Of a DNA stretch of 64,000 nucleotides, positions 33,286-44,947 are shown one piece after another. This DNA comes from Notolepis coatsorum (lineage: Eukaryota > Chordata > Actinopteri > Aulopiformes > Paralepididae). The position numbers and the translations under genes are program-made. Numbering within the stretch: the first letter of the stretch is position 1; each line of letters begins with the position of its first letter. The stretch spans positions 125,147,937-125,211,936 of the forward strand of contig OZ020592.1 of assembly GCA_963971535.1 (NCBI GenBank). Reading direction: 5' to 3'. The notes under the pieces are model-generated. The model worked only from the letters and a program-made list of their open reading frames with translations, searched no databases and was not told the DNA's origin.

Positions 33286-33499
33286 TAGAGGTAGGTAGGG
33301 AGGTAGGTGACCAATGGTGGTATCCAGGTGTAGGTCATTGGCACAGAGTGAATGTGGGTGATTATTTAGTGATTACATGTCCTATGTTTGTCTGTTTGTT
33401 TGGGACCATGATGGAATTAAGTGTTCACACTTTATGTCATCCTTTGGATTCTTTTGTATTGCAATTTTCCATAAATCAAATTAAATCACACAAACAGTA

Positions 33500-33965
33500 C
33501 ACAGATCCATGTTATCCAGGCTCTGATCCTTTCACATCTGGATTACTGTCCGGGGATCTGGGGAAGTGCTGGAAGAGAAAAACTTGGAAAACTACAAATG
33601 ACACAGAACAAAGCAGCGCGCCTTGCTATGAATTGTAGGAAAAGGTCAAACATAGTAAGCATGCATGAAAAACTGTCATGGTTAATGGTAGAACAAAGAC
33701 TAAATGTAAATATCATAATGTTTTTTAGAAATATATATAAGAACAAAAAACCTGCTTGTTTATATGATGAGATACAATTCACAATCAACAGACAGTTACT
33801 CCACCAGGCATGTGTCAATGGAAAGATGTACTGTAAAGATGCCAAGAACAAATGCAATGAAAAGGACTGTGATGTATAGAGCCAGGCACGTGCACACATA
33901 GAGGCCAAGGGGTGCCTGAGCACCTGCCTTTTTGAGCCTCATCAAAAAAGTGCCCTTTTTGAAAA

Positions 33966-34000
<35 letters not shown>

Positions 34001-34920
34001 GTTACGCATATAGACTGCCTTTCCAACTGAAAAATGTAGAATCAAAATATTAGGTAAAGAGAGAGAGATGCCCCATATTCCATTGCAGTTTGCACGGCCT
34101 CCTCAGCATGCCTCTCCGCGGACCTATATATTTTATGCATAGCGTGGGTGGTGATGATGATGATGATAGAAACCGCTGTTGAATGCTGGTATTACACTCA
34201 TTGAGGGACACAAAGAAGTCAAGTCTGATGGGATTTGGGAATCTCAAATACAAATCGGGATTGGAATAAAAAATGCATTTATATTAAACAATACAGAATA
34301 TACAGCACTTCTTGGGGTCTGTAGGGTAAGCACTTATTCCCTCCCCCCTGAACATTTATGGAGATGTATGGGCCTTTTAAGTCAGTGATAAAAGTGTCTT
34401 TCAAGGATAAGTGAGCTCCTGCACTGATTATTATAGTTCAATATTCAATATTTGATCACCAAAACCCCCCAAAAAGCATAAAAAGGGGGCCCCCGCCCGA
34501 AAAGGGCCCTTAAAAATCGCGCTCGCGCACTACGCGCGCTCGCTTAATATATACACACAAGTGTAGTGCCCTTTTCAGCCTTTGAGCACCTGCCCCTCTA
34601 AAGTCCTGTGCACGTCCCTGTATAGAGCCATGACTGCATGGAATTCCTTACCACCTGCACTAACTAGGGTTGAAGACAAACAGACATTTAATAAACACCT
34701 TAAAAATCATATAAGAAAGAGTGGTACTGTCAGTTAAGTAAACATAGTGGGTGATTGAGAAGATGGGTATGTGTGATTGTTGAACTTAGATTTTTAATAT
34801 ATTTGTATATTGTATTGAGATGTATTGTTGTGCTTTAAGTGAACATATATGCCTTGAAACATGATTGAGTAGATGGGTATGTATGCAATATGTTAAATAA
34901 AGTTTACATCCATTCATTCT
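33500..34920 (+). mobile_element. LINE 3' fragment split by a hAT element
   Basis: A reverse transcriptase C-terminal region reads SHLDYCPGIWG, then KLQMTQNKAARLAMNCRKRS, and is interrupted at 33883 by a hAT element. After it, the continuing segment reads in one frame like AMTAWNSLPPAL and ends in a 3' region with AATAAA at 34896. The LINE is 5'-truncated and has several frame breaks. It appears to be a different family from those at 22915 and 39802. Confidence 0.75.
33883..34620 (+). mobile_element. hAT-type non-autonomous element, copy 1, exact TSD
   Basis: 738 bp, starting CAGGCACGTGCACACATAG and ending CTGTGCACGTCCCTG. An exact 8-bp TSD TATAGAGC lies at 33875-33882 and 34621-34628. It contains a T run (33969-33997) and a CG-rich stretch near 34520. 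It has no transposase. It is nearly identical to 51515-52253. Confidence 0.92.
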
Positions 34921-35887
34921 GCTAGCATTACCGATTGCATGAGCAGCTGGCTAACGTGAGCTATCAGATCCTGTTAGCTCAAAGCTCTTCTTTCAACTTA
35001 ACAAGCATTAAACAAAATGGCCCAGTCATCTATTCACCTTTGTTTAATACACACAGCGTTGTCTCTAATGTTATCTAACTACTGATAGCTCTCGATATCA
35101 TCAGTTTGGTGCTGGCTAAATAGCGTGAGCTAACGTTAGCTTCTAGCCACAATGCTATACTGTTATAATGGCATACTCCATTGACGTTAGCATGCAGCTA
35201 ACAATGCTACCGATCTTTTTTTAGACTAAACTATCCGCTCTTGGTGGTCACTTGTGTTGATGTTAGTTTTGTTTCATCAACAAATGACAGGCAGAACACA
35301 CAGTGAATGTATCCGTTTTGTTTATTGCACTTTTATTAGGCTTTGCTGAAAAAGAATTGCTGCATTGAGTAAATAGGCAAGATGGTGGCGCCCATAGGCG
35401 TCTGCCTTGTTGACATTTTCTTTGCTGGAGCTACCAGGAAGTGTATTGGCACATTCAAGTTCTGATTGGTTGAAATTGCCTTCATGTTCGCCACCTACTG
35501 CCACCTACTGCTTTGGCAGTGTACTACATCAGTGTGCTCAGGTGACAAAAACAAAAAAAAAACGAAAGTGTGACTCGAGGCGCAGGACGTCGCGGCGAAA
35601 CGCGTATGACAATGAAATGAAAATGAAACGAAAGGTGTAACCGCAGCCTAAGCCTCACGGGTGTGCACTTAGACCAGTTACTGTCCAATCAAAAGTGCTA
35701 TTTCGCTGCCATTCACTTACATTAGCTAGTGAGGCACTTGAGGAATGTGCCTCACTACTAGCCAATGTAAGTGATTGGGAGCCGTGTATCACTTGAAAAA
35801 AAAGAAAATCACTGGCATTTCTTTTTCACAGAGGAAAACATTTCTAATAAAAAAAATATAAATAAATATATAAAATTATTATGTATA
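34921..35887. other. Gene-free stretch with a small foldback
   Basis: Holds several GCTAACGTTAGC-like motifs and an imperfect inverted repeat at about 35714-35782 (CACTTACATTAGCTAGTGAG against its complement with a 3-base insertion). It may be the remnant of a DNA transposon into which the next element inserted. No gene seen. Confidence 0.5.
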
Positions 35888-36830
35888 TTAACACTTCCAG
35901 TGCCACTGGTTAACATGGTAAAACCTGGTTGAATGCCACCACCCACTTCAATGATAGCGCTGTGAACTCATAATCTGTCTTAAATTATGGCTGTGTCTAA
36001 TCTGCCCGTCGCTTATCAATGACTTGTTTGCAGTCAACATTGTCGAAACGGATTTTTTTTATTTTTATTTTTTTAATCGCTTCATTTCCGTTTTATAGCA
36101 TTTTGAAAAGCCCTTGTTTTCAAGGAAAATATAAAGATTCCGTGATAATCGGCATTTACTGGAATATTCTGGCATACACAAAAAAGTTTTAATTTTTCAG
36201 CCTATTTATTAATCATTTTCAAATAAACGCTAGATTATCGATAGTATATGTGTACTTATGCATGCTATAGAAGCGGGCTGAAATATCGATTCTCTCATTT
36301 CCTGATCAGCGATCACAGCCACACACGCATAGTGCAAACGCTGATATCTGTGAAAACAGGTCTGATTATCCTAAGACTGGTAAAATAAATTCCTTACCTC
36401 AGATCAGATGTTATCCAAAAAGATTATTCCAATTCCTGATCGCCATTCCAAATATCGATCGCGTTTAATGATTCAGTGTTGGGTACTGTAAATACATAAT
36501 CCACACGTTTTCCGGGCCGGCGATCACAATGGATTCTTCAGTTGTCTTGACGGAAAAGTAAAATGAGGAAACTGGCCTGCCCTCCCCCCCCCCCCCCATC
36601 AGTCTAAAGTAATGGGGTGCAGTTACACAGGGAGAGACGATAGGGGGCGGTATCTTCCCAATTGAGCTCAGAGAGAGTCTGCAACACTAACCTGAGGCTC
36701 GATTGATGAAATATGAATTCAAATCGCCAATAAAAAAAAATACGACAAACAAACGCTATATAGCGTTGGCGGCACTCAACGGTCGGCATGAACTAACGAC
36801 AAAACGCGTGGCTGGCACTCAAAGTGTTAA
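35888..36830. mobile_element. TTAA-flanked (piggyBac-like) MITE, copy A
   Basis: TTAA at 35888-35891 and 36827-36830, with inverted termini CACTTCCAGTGCC and CACTTTGAGTGCC. The inside has AT-rich sequence with AAATATCGATCGCG near 36446 and a C run near 36583. It is colinear with the copy at 49132 over most of its length. No transposase. Confidence 0.8.
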
Positions 36831-36984
36831 TAATAATATATATATATATTTTTTGTATACTAGTGGAGCACTGCCTCACTAGTAGTCATGCAATAACCTC
36901 CACTGATGCAGTACACACACACTCATTCACACACGCCTGCACACATGTTCAATGTACTGTATGCACACAAGCAAGCACATGCCT

Positions 36985-37219
36985 GAGTCTCAAGTTTGTG
37001 AAGTGTGTGTGTGTGAGTGTGAGTACTGTATGCGTGTGTGTGTGTGTGTACTGTGTATGTGTGTGTGTGTGTGTGAGTGTGAGTGTGTGTGTGTGTACTG
37101 TGTGTATGTGTGTATTGTGTACTGTGTGTGTGTGTTTGTGTATGTACCGTGTGTGAGTGTGTGTACTGTATGTGTGTATGTGTGTGTGTACTGTGTGTGT
37201 GTGTGTGTGTATTGTGTAC

Positions 37220-37250
<31 letters not shown>
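36985..37250. repeat. TG-rich compound microsatellite
   Basis: TG runs broken by GAGTG and ACTG steps. Cys/Val-rich open frames here are products of the repeat. Confidence 0.9.
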
Positions 37251-37855
37251 ATGGCTTATGTCTCTTCAGTTTGCACGCCGGGTCCGGCCAGGCTAGTGTT
37301 ACGCTCAGACCCGAGCGGTCCTCATGTTAATACCTGCTGCTCCCTCTATTTTTACCACCTCGCCCCCCCGGGGCACATTATGTAATCGGTCACGTTTTCT
37401 CCACACTGTCAATCGCCACTTTCTCATTTTACACCCAGCAGGCGCTTCTCTCCTCCAGACTGGGAATCCAAGGAAACAGGCTCGTACACGGTACGGTGCT
37501 GAATCTATGCAGGGATGGTACACCTGGTGTGTTGTCATATGCTCTGCAATAATAGATCAGACGTATATCATGCCAGTTAGGGTACCTAGTGTATACTGCA
37601 CCTACCAGATACAGAGAAACTAGCAGTCCTACTAAGGGGAGGACTCAACAAGCTGTGAGCTAGCAGCAGTCTATGTTGCTGCCTGCCATAAACTGAGGGA
37701 CAGTGAGTGACAGTCACCTGACACACGTTTATGCTGTAATGTCTGATGTTTTAATGATATTGTACTTTGATATTGATATCTGTTTTCTAATTAATGTTTA
37801 ATGTTAATAATAATTTGCTTTGCCAATAAAGCCATTTTAATTGAATTGACAGCAG
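37251..37855. other. Gene-free stretch, nothing recognised
   Basis: No repeat family or exon recognised. Several short frames exist without a recognisable product. Confidence 0.5.
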
Positions 37856-38950
37856 AGAGGGGGGGGGGGGGAGAGCAGAGAGGGAGAGACAGCAGAGAGA
37901 GAGATCAGAGAGAGAGACAGCAGAGAGCAGAGAAAGAGCAAAGTGAGAGACAGCAGAGAGAGAGAGCAGAGAGAGAGCAGGGGAAGAGAGACAGCAGAGA
38001 GAGAGCAGAGGAAGAGAGAGAGCAGAGGAAGAGAGACAGCAGAGGGAGAGCAGAGAGAGCAGAGGGAGAGCAGAGGAAGAGAGACAGCAGAGGGAGAGCA
38101 GAGAGAGCAGAGGGAGAGCAGAGGAAGAGAGACAGCAGAGAGAGCAGAGAGAGCAGAGGGAGAGAGAGAGCAGAGAGAGAGCAGAGGGAGAGAGACAGCA
38201 GAGGGAGAGCAGAGAGAGCAGAGGAAGAGAGACAGCAGAGAGAGCAGAGAGAGCAGAGGGAGAGAGACAGCAGAGAGAGAGCAGAGGGAGAGAGACAGCA
38301 GAGAGAGAGAGCAGAGGGAGAGAGACAGCAGAGAGAGAGCAGAGGGAGACAGCAGAGAGAGAGCAGAGGGAGAGAGACAGCAGAGAGAGAGCAGAGGGAG
38401 AGAGACAGCAGAGAGAGAGCAGAGGGAGCCAGCAGAGAGAGCAGAGGGAGAGACAGCAGAGAGAGAGCAGAGAGAGCAGAGGGAGAGAGACAGCAGAGAG
38501 AGCAGAGGGAGAGAGACAGCAGAGAGAGAGAGCAGAGGGAGAGAGACAGCAGAGAGAGAGAGCAGGGGGAGAGAGACAGCAGAGAGAGCAGAGGGAGAGA
38601 GACAGCAGAGAGAGACAGCAGAGAGAGAGCAGAGGGAGAGAGACAGCAGAGAGAGAGCAGAGAGAGCAGAGGGAGAGAGACAGCAGAGAGAGAGCAGAGG
38701 GAGACAGCAGAGAGAGAGCAGAGGGAGAGAGACAGCAGAGAGAGAGAGCAGAGGGAGAGAGACAGCAGAGAGAGAGCAGAGGGAGCCAGCAGAGAGAGCA
38801 GAGGGAGAGACAGCAGAGGGAGAGAGAGAGAGCAGAGGGAGAGAGAGAGAGAGAGCAGAGGGAGAGACAGCAAAGAGAGGGCAGAGGGAGAGAGACAGCA
38901 GAGAGAGAGCAGAGAGAGAGACAACAGAGAGGGGGAGAAAGAGAAGAGAG
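37856..38950. repeat. GA/CAG-rich minisatellite
   Basis: Built from AGAGAGAGCAGAGGGAGAGA and GACAGCAGAG blocks of variable length (6-26 bp steps). Open frames on both strands (up to 399 codons of Leu/Ser or Arg/Glu) are compositional and not genes. Confidence 0.93.
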
Positions 38951-39039
38951 AGAGCAGAGGTGTCTGGTGACTGGAGCAGGGTTCACCTGTGGGGAGCGGG
39001 TGACAGAGGAGCAGGAGGCTTAATGTAGGCCAGCACACA

Positions 39040-39082
39040 CACACTTATACACACACACACACACCATTATACACACACACGC
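39040..39082. repeat. (CA)n microsatellite
   Basis: CA runs broken by TTATA steps. Confidence 0.9.
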
Positions 39083-39089
39083 TTTATTC

Positions 39090-39770
39090 ACCTCTAAATA
39101 TAGACAGAAGTAGGCTGAGCGACGCAGGGCTGCTGAAGGGACGTTTAGACTGAAACACACCGTCAGCCAGTTAGTCGCAGCGACAACCAGAACCTGCAGA
39201 TTCCTCCTGAGCAACGTCAGAAGGATCCGCCCCCTTCCTGACAAAAGAAGCCACCCAACTCCTCGTCCAATCAACAGTCATCTCCCGCCTCGACTACTGC
39301 AACGCACTGCTCGCTGGCCTCCCGGCCACTGCCACCAAGCCTCTTCAACTCATTCAGAACGCAGCGGCCCGCCTGATCTCAAACCTACCGAAGTCGACCC
39401 ATGTCACCCCACTTCTTAGAGACCTGCACTGGCTCCCCATTGCCGCACGAATCCGCTTCAAGGCCCTCGACCTGGCATACCGTGCGGCGAAGGGAACCGC
39501 TCCCGCCTACCTCCGGTCAATGGTCTCCAACTACACACCCTCAAGACCCCTACCGGTCTAGGGAGCCCTGAAGTCCATCTTTTGGTTGCCTCAGACCCAC
39601 TCCTATCCGAGCTCCGGGAGGGTCATCAAGGAGAAGCCGCCTATTCTCGGTCCTTGCCCCACAATGGTGGAATGAACTGCCCACCAGTTAGGACAGCCAA
39701 AACCCATCCAATCTTTCGACGTCGACTAAAGACGCACTTCTTCAATCAATACCTGAAATGAAAAAAATAT
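39090..39770 (+). mobile_element. L2-type LINE, reverse transcriptase C-terminal fragment
   Basis: Reads CRFLLSNVRRIRP, then STVISRLDYCNALLAGLPA, LQLIQNAAARLISNLPKS and LRDLHWLPIAARIRFKALDL, then breaks frame near 39555 where a SINE-like patch replaces the expected sequence. The end part is the plus-strand counterpart of 31021-31380. 5'-truncated, without the L2-type tail. Confidence 0.85.
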
Positions 39771-39801
39771 TAAATAAAATCTAACCCTAACTAACCTTGA
39801 T

Positions 39802-42124
39802 TGATTGAAAACTTTGTTAACAGATTGCAGAATGGGTACAGTACAGTACAGCTCAATACATACAATTGTTAAGGGGATGCAGACCAGAGAAATACTTTCG
39901 TCTTGTTTACATCAGGGTCCGCCATTTTCAATTCATCATAACATATATGACACACACGACATACAGATACAGTACTGCTACATCTATACATTTATGACAT
40001 ACCAGATTTGCAAATACAGTACCGTTTGTGATACAAAAAGTGTCCAGAAAAAGTGTATATACATTTGATGTAGAAACTGTACATTGGAGAAGGTTGGGTA
40101 GGTGCGGTGGGGTTGGGTGGGTGGGGGAACTGTACATTGGAGGTGGTTGGGGACACTGTACACTGTACAAGCAAAACTGTACATTGGAATATTGACAAAG
40201 CCGTACTTGGTCATTTACTGTACATTGGAGGGGGTTCGGTTAGGACATTTGCAGGGGCCAGTTTCGAATTGCAGTCTCCCGTAGGTGTTCTTTGAAAGTG
40301 GTTTTGAAAGTGGGTAGGGATTCACATTCCTTTACAGCTTTGGGTGGGGCTTTCCACATTGATGTGGCACAATTGCGAAACGTGTTTAGTCCCTTGTTTG
40401 AGCCGAATCTGGGTTTAACATGATTTGTGGAGCTCCCTCTGGTGTTGTGATCGTGGTATTCACTGACCTTTGGGAAGTATTTTGACATGTACATGGGTAC
40501 CTTGGTTGTGTAGTGTATCTTGTAGACCAGGCCCATTGCAAGTTGCTGTACTCTGTCGTCTACTCTAAGCCATCCTAGGTTGTCAAAGTGGGCAGGGGTG
40601 AGGTGGGTTCTAGGAGTAAGGTCAAGCAGTAGTCTGACCAGTTTGTTTTGAGATGTTTGTAATTTAGTTTTTAGCGCCTTTGAGGTGCTTTGGTACCATG
40701 AGGTGCAAGCATAGTCGTAGTACCCTTGAATGAGTGCTCCTGCCAGAGTCTTCAGGGTATTTTTGTTTACCAGAGAGGCGATCCGGTACAAGAATAGAGT
40801 TCGTTGGTTGACTTTTTATTACCGGTACATTGGATACCATTTTGTCACAGGAAAGATTAGCCTCTAGGATGGAACCCAGGTAGGTAATTTCATCTTTCCT
40901 TGTGACAATATTGTCACCCACTGTAACTGAGAAGCCGTCGGTCTTGCCGAGTTTGTTATTTGAACCGAAGAGAATGGACTCTGTTTTGCCCATCAGCGAG
41001 CCATATGCAGATTTTGCCTAGTTCAGAGCTGAGGGTTTTTTCAACCAGTAACTTGTTCTTGTCAGAGACCAGCAGGGCTGAATCTTCCGCAAACAGGAAC
41101 AAGTTGCAGTCACAAGCTGACGACATGTAATTTGCATAAATTAGGAACAGTAGCGGTCCTAGTATGCTTCCTTGTGGAACACCACAGCTCACTGGGAGGG
41201 GGGGGGGGGATAGGGTACCGTTTACCTCCACCATCTGTTCTCTCCCCTCCAGGTAGGATTGCATCCAGCTCACTGATTGACAAGCTAAAAGCAATTGGTT
41301 TTAGCTTGTCAATCAGAATGGTGTGATTGACAGTGTCGAAGGCCTTTTGTAGGTCCAGCATGACCATGCCGCAGTATTTGCCTGCGTCCACCTCTTGTTT
41401 GATGTGGTCGTTCAAATAGAGAAGGCATGTGTCAGTGGAGTGGGATGTTCTGAAGCCAGATTGGAATTCGTAGATTAGATTTCTTTTCGCAAGGTACTTT
41501 TCGACCTGTTCGTATACTATTTTTTCCATGACTTTCGAGATGGAGGTAAGGATAGAAACAGGGCGGTAGTTGCCTGGGTCTAATTTGCTGCCCTTTTTGT
41601 GCAGGGGTGTTACTCTAGCAATTTTTAAAGTCCTTGGGGACGTGTCCCTGTTTTATGGAGAGGTTTATTATGTGTGTGATGACTGGGGTGATGGCGGCTG
41701 CTGAGTCTCTGAGGAATTTGGAGGGGATGTTGTCATGGCCAGTGGCCTTGTTCGGTTGGAGGGCGCTCAGTTTTTTGAGTACCTCATCTGTTACCATTTC
41801 CAGTTTGAAGTCGTCTTTGTGGACCCCTAGGTTCTTGTAGTATGCTACTATGTGTTCTACCCCATAATGCCCTGAGTGGGAGGGTAGTTTGTTTACCAGT
41901 GTTGTGGCTATGATTGTGAAGAAAGTGTTTAAGTAATTGGCTACATCCAGCTTGTCTGTGATGAGCGTGTTGTCAGTCTTTATGTTTATGTTTGAGAATC
42001 TGGTTTTAAGTTTTTTACTGCAGCCTAGTTGATTATTGAGTAATTTCCAAAGTTCACATGGTTTGTTTTTGTTTCTCAGTTTTGTAATTGATGCATTTTC
42101 TAATCTAGTTTTGATGGCACGCAA
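39802..42124 (-). mobile_element. LINE fragment (CR1/Rex1-like), reverse transcriptase and 3' end
   Basis: On the minus strand from 42124: an N-terminal RT part with ALQPNKATGHDNIPSKFLRD, then EFQSGFRTSHSTDTCLLYLN, LDLQKAFDTVNHTIL, VPQGSILGPLLFLIY and a catalytic box reading FAEDSAL (Ala-Glu-Asp in place of the usual Ala-Asp-Asp), then GKTESILFGSN and a C-terminus ending HLRETAIRNWPLQMS. The frame shifts several times, including at a G run (41202-41210). The endonuclease is missing (5' truncation). The 3' region ends with TTTTCAATCAATCAATC. Related tails lie at 58316, 59468 and possibly 63240. Confidence 0.88.
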
Positions 42125-42125
42125 G

Positions 42126-42203
42126 CGTGATTACGAAACCTAGCCGCATTTCTCGGAGACGCTCTCCGATTGGCACAGACTGACACTAGGTTTCGTAATC
42201 ACG
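42126..42203. repeat. Perfect 18-bp inverted repeat at the LINE edge
   Basis: CGTGATTACGAAACCTAG at 42126-42143 and its exact complement at 42186-42203, with a 42-base loop. It sits directly outside the 5' truncation point of the LINE. Confidence 0.9.
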
Positions 42204-43000
42204 CGGCTCGCAAAGCACTTCCGCCATTCCATTTGCACACAGCTGCGTCACTAGTTGCCTTATAAGGAGCTCTGGAGGCGTTGTTTTGTATGCAAATTAC
42301 CTGAACGGGAACGCGCTTTCGAGTTTAAGACAGAATGCCATTCTCCAAGCAGATATCCGAACATATAATTTGTGCGACCTTTTCAGCCACTTAAGACATA
42401 TTACCAGCACGTTCAGGACTCAGAGTGAACTAGTCATTGATTATGTCTCAGTGGTTCGAAGATAAGTCTTCCAGAATACATATTTGAAAAAATTTCAGGA
42501 ATGAGACCCATTCTCTCTCAGTCTCTCCCTTCTCTCTTTCCATCTCTCTCTCATTAACATGTACTGTTCGCTTACAGCTGAAAAGGTTAAAAATACTCTG
42601 CATTCTAAAGCTATGGGTCAGGAGGTCACAGACTGGCCCCTGTCAGCTGGTGTACACAACCTCTGAGCCTAATCCTAACCTGTTGACTCACTTTCTCATG
42701 TTGGTACTGGGCTAAAAAATAACCCCAACCTCGTCTATGATCATCCTGTTCTGTCCAGTTATGCCCGTTTTCTTTTATTCTCTCACACACCTGTGTACAG
42801 TAAGTCACTCCACCCTGCTCCTCTGCTGCCAACTGACACATTCCAGGCTGTGACTCAGCGAGGAACCTTCAGGAGAGGTGAGACATTCTGGAGCCTTGGA
42901 CTACTAATTATGTCAAAAATGAAATATAGGTGAAAACTGCTACTCATCTTCAAACACACCCCCTCCACCATTATAATGCTCCGCTTCAGACAGCAGGAGA
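42204..43000. other. Gene-free stretch, nothing recognised
   Basis: No repeat family or exon recognised. A short CT-rich tract lies near 42512-42552. Confidence 0.5.
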
Positions 43001-43008
43001 TACTAGGG

Positions 43009-44593
43009 CAGGGGTGGCCAACCAGTCAGAGACTAAGAGCCACAAAAAAATTACTGTGGTACCACAAAGAGCCACACCATATACCAGCGTTTCTCAACCT
43101 TTTTTTTCAGTCACGGCACCCTTCATGTGTTTATAGGTCTCACCCTCTGGCCTCTGAAGTTGCTAATGTCTTTTTTATTTGGGCCTCACAGGGTTAAAAG
43201 TACCCTGTGAGACCCACGGTTGCAAAATTACAAAATCACTTTTAGCCATTTAAAAAAATAATGTTTATTTAAAAAATGTTAAAGGGGAACTATTTTACTA
43301 TTTCTTTCACTATTTGGGCACTTTTACACAATTCCTGTGAGTCTATGGAACACCTAGGTTTTTTTCAAAAAAAATGCATTGTTTTGTATTTCTAATCAAG
43401 TACTAAAAACCGCATTTTTCTACCTCAAGATCTTAAGCCGTTTTGAGGCTGGGCTCCAACCACTGTGTGGCCTGGTGCCAACTGCCACATCAACTGCCAC
43501 ATTATTATGCAGCTGAGAAATCTCTGACATCACAGATATGCACATTTTCAGATGACTCAGTTCAGTGAGGGTGAATATTGTGAGAGGAGAATTGGAAGAA
43601 TTCGCCAATATGAGAATTAGAGACATATATCCTATTAATATAAGTCCACATAGCTAAGAAACAATGGTAAACACTGAAAAAAGCCATTTATAAGATAGTT
43701 CCCCTTTAAGCACATGTATAGTCAATTGGTCCTGTTGTTCAGCCTCACAATGCTATTTGATAGTAAATGTGTTTATATGTCCCACCCTCTGAAGTTGCTA
43801 ATTTCTTTTTAATTTGGGCCTCACAGGGTTAACCTCTTAAGCCCGAGATATACAGTAAAAGTGTATATTTTCAGCATTATGTTTGTTTACCAATTATTTT
43901 AACTGTTATTAGTGAAATATAAGATTATAGAAATCTCAGGGCATTGAGTCGGAAACCGGCGCATATTGACAGGAGGAAGTGGCACAGCCAAAAGTGAGTG
44001 TAGTCTTTTGAAGGAAGAGACTCAGGGCTTTCAAATTTCGAAAAACTACCCTACCCAGCTCACACCAGCCCCTGTCAATCATCTGACTTCTGGATTTACT
44101 TTTTAATTTCTCTTATTTTTTGGGATTATCTCCCACAAACCTGAACGTTATTGCCATAAAACAGAACGCAGTTAGTTTCTCTACCTTTCTGTGAACGTCT
44201 TGCAAAAAACGGTGTTGCAATATGATGAAGAATGGTGGAGAAATTTACATTATAAAAAAGATGGCAGAATTCAGTACTGTATCTACAAAACCTTCTGTTT
44301 AATCATCTTCCCTTTATTCATTTGCTTAGATTTTTCAGGTCTGGTCAATTTTAGCATGGTGTTATTTACAGTCAAAGATAATTTTTTTTTAAATAGAATT
44401 GATATTCTCCTTTGGTTCATTACAATTTACTCAAGCCTAGTAACAGACACACTATTTCTGACACTGATCCATATATGTCCCTAGATTCAGATACCAAGAA
44501 CATGCAAATGGACCATTTAAAAAAAAATTGTAAATGTTTATTCTACGTCCTTATGGAATGAGTGACATAAAAAAAGAAAAGTAAAAAAAAAAA

Positions 44594-44630
<37 letters not shown>

Positions 44631-44713
44631 TTTTTTTTTTATGGATGGAAGAGCCGCACATTGACGGGCAAAGAGCCGCATGCGGCTCGCGAGCCGCGGG
44701 TTGGCCACCCCTG
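43009..44713. mobile_element. hAT-type element with exact 8-bp TSD and nested MITE
   Basis: Inverted termini CAGGGGTGGCCAACC. The exact target duplication TACTAGGG lies at 43001-43008 and 44714-44721. GCGGCTCGCGAGCCGC-type palindromes near the right end are typical of a common fish hAT family. A second terminus-like CAGCGTTTCTCAACC at 43085 and two copies of a GTTGCTAAT...GGGCCTCACAGGGTTAA block (43160 and 43795) show further nesting. An A run lies at about 44579-44628. No transposase recognised. Confidence 0.85.
43279..43709. mobile_element. TTAA MITE nested in the hAT element
   Basis: TTAA at 43279-43282 and 43706-43709 with inverted termini AGGGGAACTA and TAGTTCCCCT. 431 bp with no coding capacity. 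Confidence 0.85.
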
Positions 44714-44947
44714 TACTAGGGGCACTAGGCCCAAACTGTTATGACTCAGATCCATCAAAACAAGGGACACTGGGGCATGTTGAAAAGACGAGCAGGAAGC
44801 TTGGCCCGGGAAACTGTTTATTGGAAGGTCAATAGGTCATACTTAACTGAATAGCCATCCTCGGGTCTGTGTGGCCCGTGCCAAGATGATCTCCAAAGCC
44901 ACGCCACCTCCCAGGTGCAAGAGGTCAGAGGGCCTTCTTGGGCATCC

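Noticed and set aside
37787-39044. Long Leu/Ser and Arg/Glu frames on both strands
   Set aside because: Compositional artefact of the GA/CAG-rich array; frames exist on both strands.
43009-44713. Transposase gene in the 1.7-kb hAT element
   Set aside because: The longest frame (97 codons at 44191) is hydrophobic and shows no transposase motif.
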